Shown here: piece by piece, positions 62,801 through 64,000 of the stretch
Layout: the number at the start of each line of letters is the position of its first letter
Position numbering within the stretch: the stretch's first letter is position 1
NCBI GenBank assembly: GCA_038380795.1
Contig: CM076267.1
Coordinates: 15,669,501-15,733,500, forward strand
Reading direction: 5' to 3'
Origin: Pyrocephalus nanus
Taxonomy: Eukaryota > Chordata > Aves > Passeriformes > Tyrannidae
Length of the DNA stretch: 64,000 nt
Translations under genes and position numbers: made by a program
Notes under the pieces: generated by a model
Database searches by the model: none
The model's input: the letters and a program-made list of their open reading frames with translations, nothing else
Told to the model about the DNA's origin: nothing

Positions 62801-63036
62801 CTAGGCTCTGAGCACTCCAGCCTCCAGCCCCTTCCCCAGCCAGACAGGGATGCGGCTGTGCCCCTCACCACATAGTTGTTCCCATGCTTGGACTTCAGCA
62901 TGTGGGCCACTTCACGGAGGTTGTTGCAGTAACTCTGTTCCTCGGCCACACTGGGGTAGGAGACAGCAATGATCCGCTCTGTGATGTACACCAGGTCCAG
63001 CTCACAGCTGCTCTCCATGGCCGTAGTCAGGCTCAT
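26728..63036 (-). CDS. TNS1: Tensin-1, whole coding span (26 constitutive exons)
   Basis: Focal-adhesion scaffold that ties actin to integrins and to phosphotyrosine proteins. Joining the exons listed separately, without optional ones, gives 5,067 nt, an exact multiple of three and 1,688 residues. Every junction has AG/GT borders and matching phase. Order: PTP-like domain (about 1-175), C2 domain (about 180-310), disordered Pro/Ser-rich middle (about 320-1,400), SH2 (about 1,414-1,520, with Arg1441 in FIIRDS), PTB (about 1,551-1,688, ending SGQKR). The P-loop reads HNKGNRGR (112-119). Active phosphatases have Cys where Asn113 stands, so this is a pseudophosphatase, as known for tensin-1; the WPD motif (79-81) is kept. 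The chosen start is the first in-frame ATG (63,034-63,036) and matches the N-terminus I recall for human tensin-1. A longer N-terminus is possible. TNS2 and TNS3 are excluded by the sequence of the middle region. Confidence 0.97.
27908..27940 (-). CDS. TNS1: TNS1 exon E26 (PTB, 33 nt)
   Basis: Eleven codons, [11 protein letters not shown], a loop in the PTB domain. The acceptor is CCTTGCAG and the donor GTAAGT, and the phases match both neighbours. It is too short to appear as an open frame of its own. Confidence 0.95.
28291..28359 (-). CDS. TNS1: TNS1 exon E25 (PTB)
   Basis: Encodes [20 protein letters not shown], the most conserved PTB strand region. Donor GTGAGT, acceptor TTTCAG. Confidence 0.97.
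28588..28756 (-). CDS. TNS1: TNS1 exon E24 (PTB start)
   Basis: Opens the PTB domain with [20 protein letters not shown] and ends LTDNQRK. Donor GTAAGT. Confidence 0.97.
28836..28907 (-). CDS. TNS1: TNS1 exon E23 (SH2-PTB linker)
   Basis: Encodes [20 protein letters not shown], a charged linker between SH2 and PTB that diverges from the human linker I recall, then KQGA. Donor GTGAGT. Confidence 0.95.
29010..29087 (-). CDS. TNS1: TNS1 exon E22 (SH2 end)
   Basis: Encodes [20 protein letters not shown], the C-terminal helix and last strand of SH2, then IPDR. Donor GTAAGA. Confidence 0.97.
29616..29708 (-). CDS. TNS1: TNS1 exon E21 (SH2)
   Basis: Encodes [20 protein letters not shown] and [11 protein letters not shown], the central SH2 strands that contact the residues after phosphotyrosine. 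Donor GTAAGT. Confidence 0.97.
30124..30255 (-). CDS. TNS1: TNS1 exon E20 (SH2, phosphotyrosine pocket)
   Basis: Encodes [20 protein letters not shown], where FIIRDS is the FLVRxS-type motif and its Arg (residue 1441) binds phosphotyrosine. It ends in VMQQNKKG. The donor is a weaker GTATTG. Confidence 0.97.
30904..30990 (-). CDS. TNS1: TNS1 exon E19 (SH2 start)
   Basis: Encodes [20 protein letters not shown], then KPDISREQ. Trp1416 opens the SH2 fold. Donor GTATGT. Confidence 0.97.
30991..32355 (-). other. TNS1 intron between E18 and E19
   Basis: 1.36 kb with no exon or repeat that I can see. Confidence 0.8.
32356..33224 (-). CDS. TNS1: TNS1 exon E18 (large Pro/Ser-rich exon)
   Basis: 869 nt encoding about 290 residues of the disordered middle region, up to the SH2 domain. 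It carries spaced copies of a P-G/P-S-P-x-L-x-R-H/R motif ([34 protein letters not shown]), which are likely Ser-Pro phosphorylation sites. These are followed by [20 protein letters not shown] and [12 protein letters not shown]. Human tensin-1 has more copies of the motif by my recollection. The donor is GTATGG. The acceptor is set at the first of two tandem CTCCGCAG copies, because its phase fits the preceding exon. Confidence 0.95.
33782..33896 (+). mobile_element. CR1 LINE 3' tail in a TNS1 intron
   Basis: Plus-oriented CR1 end: GTCCCTGGAGGTGTTCAAGA, then AGGTCTTTTCCAACCTTAAT and the terminal GATTCTGTGATTCTA. It is about 115 bp and strongly 5'-truncated. It starts about 66 nt into the intron on the transcribed strand, very close to the donor of exon E17, and is antisense to TNS1. 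Confidence 0.9.
33963..34137 (-). CDS. TNS1: TNS1 exon E17
   Basis: Encodes [12 protein letters not shown], a Thr/Gly/Pro-rich stretch, then [20 protein letters not shown] and SSPIHSVDG. It matches the [12 protein letters not shown]...[20 protein letters not shown] block of human tensin-1, with a shorter centre. Donor GTAAGG, phase 2. Confidence 0.95.
34138..37495 (-). other. TNS1 intron between E16a and E17
   Basis: 3.36 kb with no convincing coding exon. A decoy exon at 35,533-35,594 has good AG/GT borders but an immediate in-frame stop. I could not find the counterpart of the human VTRRRIQPEEDEG exon here or in the next intron. Confidence 0.65.
37496..37531 (-). CDS. TNS1: TNS1 exon E16a (36-nt acidic cassette, probably optional)
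   Basis: Encodes [12 protein letters not shown] counting the codons shared with its neighbours. It enters and leaves in phase 1 (2 + 33 + 1 nt), so it can be kept or skipped without changing frame. A long pyrimidine tract precedes the CTATCAG acceptor and the donor is GTAAGA. Human tensin-1 has a different optional segment at this point by my recollection. Confidence 0.7.
37532..38432 (-). other. TNS1 intron between E16 and E16a
   Basis: 0.9 kb; nothing seen beyond the pyrimidine tract before E16a. Confidence 0.75.
38433..38525 (-). CDS. TNS1: TNS1 exon E16
   Basis: Encodes [20 protein letters not shown] then [11 protein letters not shown], nearly identical to the human segment. It is phase 1 on both sides. 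Donor GTGAGT. Confidence 0.96.
38526..40811 (-). other. TNS1 intron between E15 and E16
   Basis: 2.3 kb holding a (TATG)n microsatellite at 39,112-39,149 and nothing else I can support. Confidence 0.75.
39112..39149 (+). repeat. (TATG)n microsatellite
   Basis: About nine TATG units, nearly perfect. Confidence 0.93.
40812..40874 (-). CDS. TNS1: TNS1 exon E15 extension by an alternative donor (21 codons)
   Basis: Beyond the conserved donor GTGAGA (at 40,874) the frame stays open through [20 protein letters not shown] and then meets a stronger donor, GTAAGT (at 40,811). Both donors leave phase 1, so either form joins E16 in frame. The added peptide resembles the [15 protein letters not shown] motif in E18, which suggests real coding sequence. 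Confidence 0.6.
40875..40950 (-). CDS. TNS1: TNS1 exon E15
   Basis: Encodes [20 protein letters not shown] then PPSSG, matching human [18 protein letters not shown]. The acceptor CTCCCCAG is in phase 0. Confidence 0.95.
41189..41367 (-). CDS. TNS1: TNS1 exon E14
   Basis: Encodes [20 protein letters not shown], a Ser-Pro rich stretch ([17 protein letters not shown]) and [11 protein letters not shown]. The start and end match human GVQAREK...NPGGRPKE; the middle has diverged. Donor GTGAGC, phase 0. Confidence 0.95.
42650..42910. promoter_or_regulatory. CpG-rich intronic patch
   Basis: CpG steps (CCTCGCGCCCGC, GGCCGCGAGGCGGGGGACGC, CAGTCGCGGAGGCGGCC) are dense here compared with the flanks. 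It could be an internal promoter or enhancer. I see no TATA motif and no clear first exon. Confidence 0.25.
44342..44383 (-). CDS. TNS1: TNS1 exon E13b (42-nt cassette, probably optional)
   Basis: Encodes [13 protein letters not shown] plus two split codons. Size and phase (2 + 39 + 1) allow clean insertion between E13 and E14. The acceptor TTTCTCCCCAG and donor GTAAGT are both strong. I do not recognise the peptide from the canonical human form. Confidence 0.72.
44855..45005 (+). repeat. Polypurine tract (polypyrimidine in the transcript)
   Basis: About 150 bases of almost only A and G on the plus strand. In the TNS1 pre-mRNA it is a C/U tract starting right after the weak donor of E13a. 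Confidence 0.85.
45014..45094 (-). CDS. TNS1: TNS1 exon E13a (81-nt cassette, probably optional)
   Basis: Encodes [20 protein letters not shown] then NQQRSFS, including a short amphipathic run unlike the Pro/Ser-rich surroundings. The phases (2 + 78 + 1) permit joining to E13 and to E13b or E14 in frame. The acceptor is TGCTGGCAG. The donor, GTTCGT, is weak. No stop appears in this frame. The peptide looks constrained, but I cannot name a homologous exon. Confidence 0.55.
47499..49196 (-). CDS. TNS1: TNS1 exon E13 (largest exon, 1,698 nt)
   Basis: Encodes about 566 residues of the disordered middle region. Conserved landmarks are [111 protein letters not shown] and the end [15 protein letters not shown]. 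Between them the sequence is free to vary. The Gln run is three long, against about eight in human by recollection. A 423-codon antisense frame here is a shadow. The short [12 protein letters not shown] and [14 protein letters not shown] helices resemble LD-type motifs. Donor GTAGGA, phase 1. Confidence 0.98.
52345..52900 (-). promoter_or_regulatory. TNS1: Candidate internal promoter and alternative first exon
   Basis: A CpG-dense block (CTCTCGCGGAGG, GTCCCGCGGGGCCGC, GACGGCGGCGGGG) lies inside the long intron and is followed on the minus strand by a strong donor, GTAAGT, at 52,344. Splicing to E13 would leave only 5' UTR in the required frame, because a TGA precedes the join. Translation would then start inside E13, for example at the Met of SMHNHVPG. 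Such a product would lack the PTP and C2 domains. A short erythroid TNS1 made from an internal promoter has been reported in humans, as I recall. The transcription start and exon start are unknown. Confidence 0.35.
56208..56217. promoter_or_regulatory. CArG box (SRF site) in a TNS1 intron
   Basis: CCAAATAAGG is an exact match to CC(A/T)6GG. It sits next to a GC-rich, CpG-containing stretch (about 55,970-56,160). SRF/MRTF control many actin and adhesion genes, so regulation of TNS1 by this site is plausible. It is not shown by sequence alone. Confidence 0.45.
57671..57832 (-). CDS. TNS1: TNS1 exon E12
   Basis: Encodes [35 protein letters not shown] and a bird-type end [18 protein letters not shown] that is longer than the human segment I recall. 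The donor is GTTAGG. An internal GTGAGG donor at 57,733 would shorten the exon by 21 codons in the same phase. Confidence 0.95.
58375..58440 (-). CDS. TNS1: TNS1 exon E11 (C2 end)
   Basis: Encodes [19 protein letters not shown] and IQ, the last strands of the C2 domain. Phase 1 on both sides. Donor GTATGA. Confidence 0.97.
58804..58933 (-). CDS. TNS1: TNS1 exon E10 (C2)
   Basis: Encodes [20 protein letters not shown], then [20 protein letters not shown] and AFR. PTEN-type C2 core. Donor GTAACT. Confidence 0.97.
59065..59140 (-). CDS. TNS1: TNS1 exon E9 (C2)
   Basis: Encodes [20 protein letters not shown] and KGDIL. Donor GTAAGG, phase 0 at its end. Confidence 0.96.
59141..60364 (-). other. 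TNS1 intron between E8 and E9
   Basis: 1.2 kb with one perfect tandem 20-bp duplication (59,706-59,745) and nothing else noted. Confidence 0.8.
59706..59745. repeat. Perfect tandem duplication, 2 x 20 bp
   Basis: CAGGGAAGGGAGATCCTGGT occurs twice, back to back and without mismatch. Confidence 0.95.
60365..60425 (-). CDS. TNS1: TNS1 exon E8 (C2 start)
   Basis: Encodes [19 protein letters not shown]. It starts in phase 1 and ends in phase 2 (TA of the Tyr codon before GTAACT). Both joins fit. Confidence 0.96.
60426..61008 (-). other. TNS1 intron between E7 and E8
   Basis: About 0.58 kb; nothing seen. Confidence 0.8.
61009..61121 (-). CDS. TNS1: TNS1 exon E7 (PTP-C2 boundary)
   Basis: Encodes [20 protein letters not shown], then [18 protein letters not shown]. 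Almost unchanged from human. Donor GTAGGT. Confidence 0.97.
61243..61326 (-). CDS. TNS1: TNS1 exon E6 (PTP-like domain)
   Basis: Encodes [20 protein letters not shown] and VGQPSQK. Donor GTGGGT. Confidence 0.97.
61439..61503 (-). CDS. TNS1: TNS1 exon E5 (P-loop second half)
   Basis: Encodes [20 protein letters not shown]. The GNRGR part completes the degenerate P-loop HNKGNRGR, and Arg119 of the CX5R signature is kept although the Cys is not. Donor GTGAGA. Confidence 0.97.
61813..61935 (-). CDS. TNS1: TNS1 exon E4 (WPD motif and P-loop first half)
   Basis: Encodes [20 protein letters not shown] through [16 protein letters not shown] (79-81) is present. Asn113 replaces the catalytic Cys. The human residues at AAAHN are ADPHN by recollection. 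Phase 0 on both sides. Donor GTGGGC. Confidence 0.97.
61936..62460 (-). other. TNS1 intron between E3 and E4
   Basis: About 0.5 kb; nothing seen. Confidence 0.8.
62461..62511 (-). CDS. TNS1: TNS1 exon E3 (51 nt)
   Basis: Encodes [17 protein letters not shown], matching human [17 protein letters not shown]. Phase 0 on both sides. Donor GTGGGT. Confidence 0.96.
62512..62868 (-). other. TNS1 intron between E2 and E3
   Basis: About 0.36 kb; nothing seen. Confidence 0.8.
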
Positions 63037-63040
63037 GCTC
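62869..63040 (-). CDS. TNS1: TNS1 exon E2 (start codon, N-terminus)
   Basis: Contains ATG at 63,034-63,036 and encodes [29 protein letters not shown] and [17 protein letters not shown], the actin-binding/PTP-like N-terminus. A second Met seven codons on (MESSCELD) is an alternative start. The frame stays open to the acceptor, so a longer N-terminus through E1 is possible. Donor GTGAGG. Confidence 0.95.
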
Positions 63041-63352
63041 CTGGGCAAGGGAGGGGACCGCTGTCAAGGCATGGCATGGGGAGGGGACACACTGACCCTT
63101 CCCCACCCTGCGGGGTTGGCTGGGACATATGGGGACACAGCAGCAGAGCTGCCTGCAACCTTTCCCCTGCTCAAAGTCCCACTGGGGTGTCTAGGTGACC
63201 CAAGTTAAGGATGGTGGATCATAACCCCCATATCTTCTCCTCTGGGAGCATCTCCCAGGTGTAGCACATCTGGAGAAGCAAAGTGTTGGCAGAGAGGGAG
63301 AGGTTCGTGCAATGTAGAGATGGTCACCAGAAAGAGAAATTGAGGCATCTAC

Positions 63353-63402
63353 CTGGATGTTTTGCAGCGTGACTGCGCACTCCTGGGGGATTTTGTGGCA
63401 TC
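63353..63402 (-). CDS. TNS1: TNS1 exon E1 (50 nt, in frame; coding only in long forms)
   Basis: The acceptor TTCTTTAG and a GTAGAT donor enclose 50 nt. Read in phase 0 it gives DATKSPRSAQSRCKTS, and its last two bases complete an Arg codon that leads straight into [11 protein letters not shown] of E2. It is coding if an upstream exon supplies the start, and otherwise 5' UTR. Its own ATG (frame MPQNPP) does not join E2 in frame. Confidence 0.6.
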
Positions 63403-63796
63403 CTAAAGAACCAGAGAGGAAAAGCAAGTTACTGACATGACCCAGTCACAGATAGCACTGGAGTCCTGCTAGGGTTGGGTGTGATGGTGCTGCCAACACA
63501 TCCCACCCCCACCACACTGCACTGCACATGGTAACATCCCCAAAATACCTCCAAATATCACCCACCAAGCATCCCAGTGGTACAAACACCTTGACACCAT
63601 CACTGTCCCCCCTTATCCCACAAGCAAAACCCAGCTCTCACAACCCCAACAGCTGGGACCAGCCACCACGGGCACTGTGGGACTGGTGCCTTGGCAAAGG
63701 GTCCCAGAGGACCTTTTAGCAGGATGCTGAGCAGGTAGACATAGCCTAAGGCATATCACAAGTCCCTCTTGTGTCTGTTAGGCTGCGTACACACAC
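63403..63796 (-). other. Intron or 5' flank upstream of E1
   Basis: About 0.4 kb; no exon or repeat seen. Confidence 0.6.
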
Positions 63797-63930
63797 CTGG
63801 TGGGACAGAGCTGCTTTGGCCCTACCCAGAGCAGAGGCAGGTTCGCTGCCCAAGCAACATCGAGGAGCCAGCCAGGCACAGTAGTTTGCTTTGGCCCTGG
63901 CTCTCCCGAGCCAAACGCCTGGAGGAAATG
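63797..63930 (-). other. TNS1: Candidate alternative first exon of TNS1
   Basis: Ends at a GTGTGT donor after CCCACCAG. It would start about 25-30 nt after a TATA-like ATAAATA. It holds a 12-codon upstream ORF (63,822-63,860, MLLGQRTCLCSG). Read in the other frame it stays open into E1 but has no ATG. The evidence is only local signals. Confidence 0.3.
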
Positions 63931-63956
63931 TTTGAGCTCTCAGAGCAGGAAACTTC

Positions 63957-63963
63957 TATTTAT
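63957..63963 (-). promoter_or_regulatory. TATA-like element ATAAATA
   Basis: Minus-strand GCATAAATAGAAG resembles a TATA box and, less well, an A/T-rich MEF2-type site. An E-box CAGATG lies near 63,990. It is placed suitably for the candidate first exon downstream. This is a weak single-motif inference. Confidence 0.25.
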
Positions 63964-64000
63964 GCGTGTTCCCCGGCCTCGAGAATTTCATCTGCAGCCG

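Overview
The window is vertebrate nuclear DNA, most likely from a bird. It holds CR1 retrotransposon tails of the avian type, and a large intron-rich gene on the minus strand that I read as tensin-1 (TNS1). There is no prokaryotic, viral or mobile gene system here, and I found no undescribed biological system. The points of interest lie in how TNS1 may be spliced and started.

Layout. Positions 1 to about 22,285 are non-coding and AT-rich, and lie downstream of TNS1. They hold microsatellites, one CR1 fragment (18,920-19,391), a 250-bp CTTT tract and no gene I can support. Positions 22,290-26,727 are a long TNS1 3' UTR ending at an AATAAA signal. Positions 26,728-63,402 hold the TNS1 exons on the minus strand. 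Positions 63,403-64,000 hold intron or 5' flank with a possible TATA-like start and first exon. The gene continues, or has further promoters, beyond the right edge.

TNS1 was rebuilt exon by exon from homology, AG/GT sites and matching intron phases. The 26 constitutive coding exons from the ATG at 63,036 to the TGA at 26,728 sum to 5,067 nt, giving a 1,688-residue protein. That is close to the roughly 1,735-1,745 residues I recall for human and chicken tensin. In order the protein has a PTP-like domain, a C2 domain, a long Pro/Ser-rich middle mostly in two big exons (47,499-49,196 and 32,356-33,224), an SH2 domain and a C-terminal PTB domain. Tensin-1 links integrin tails (PTB) and tyrosine-phosphorylated proteins (SH2) to actin at focal and fibrillar adhesions. 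The PTP-like domain has Asn in place of the catalytic Cys.

The middle region is where variation is expected. Three phase-symmetric optional exons (45,014-45,094; 44,342-44,383; 37,496-37,531) and one in-frame alternative donor (40,812 versus 40,875) would together add 74 residues. Possible internal starts are a CpG-rich block with a strong donor at 52,345 in the 8.5-kb intron, and a perfect CArG box at 56,208. All homology statements rest on recalled family sequences; no search was run.
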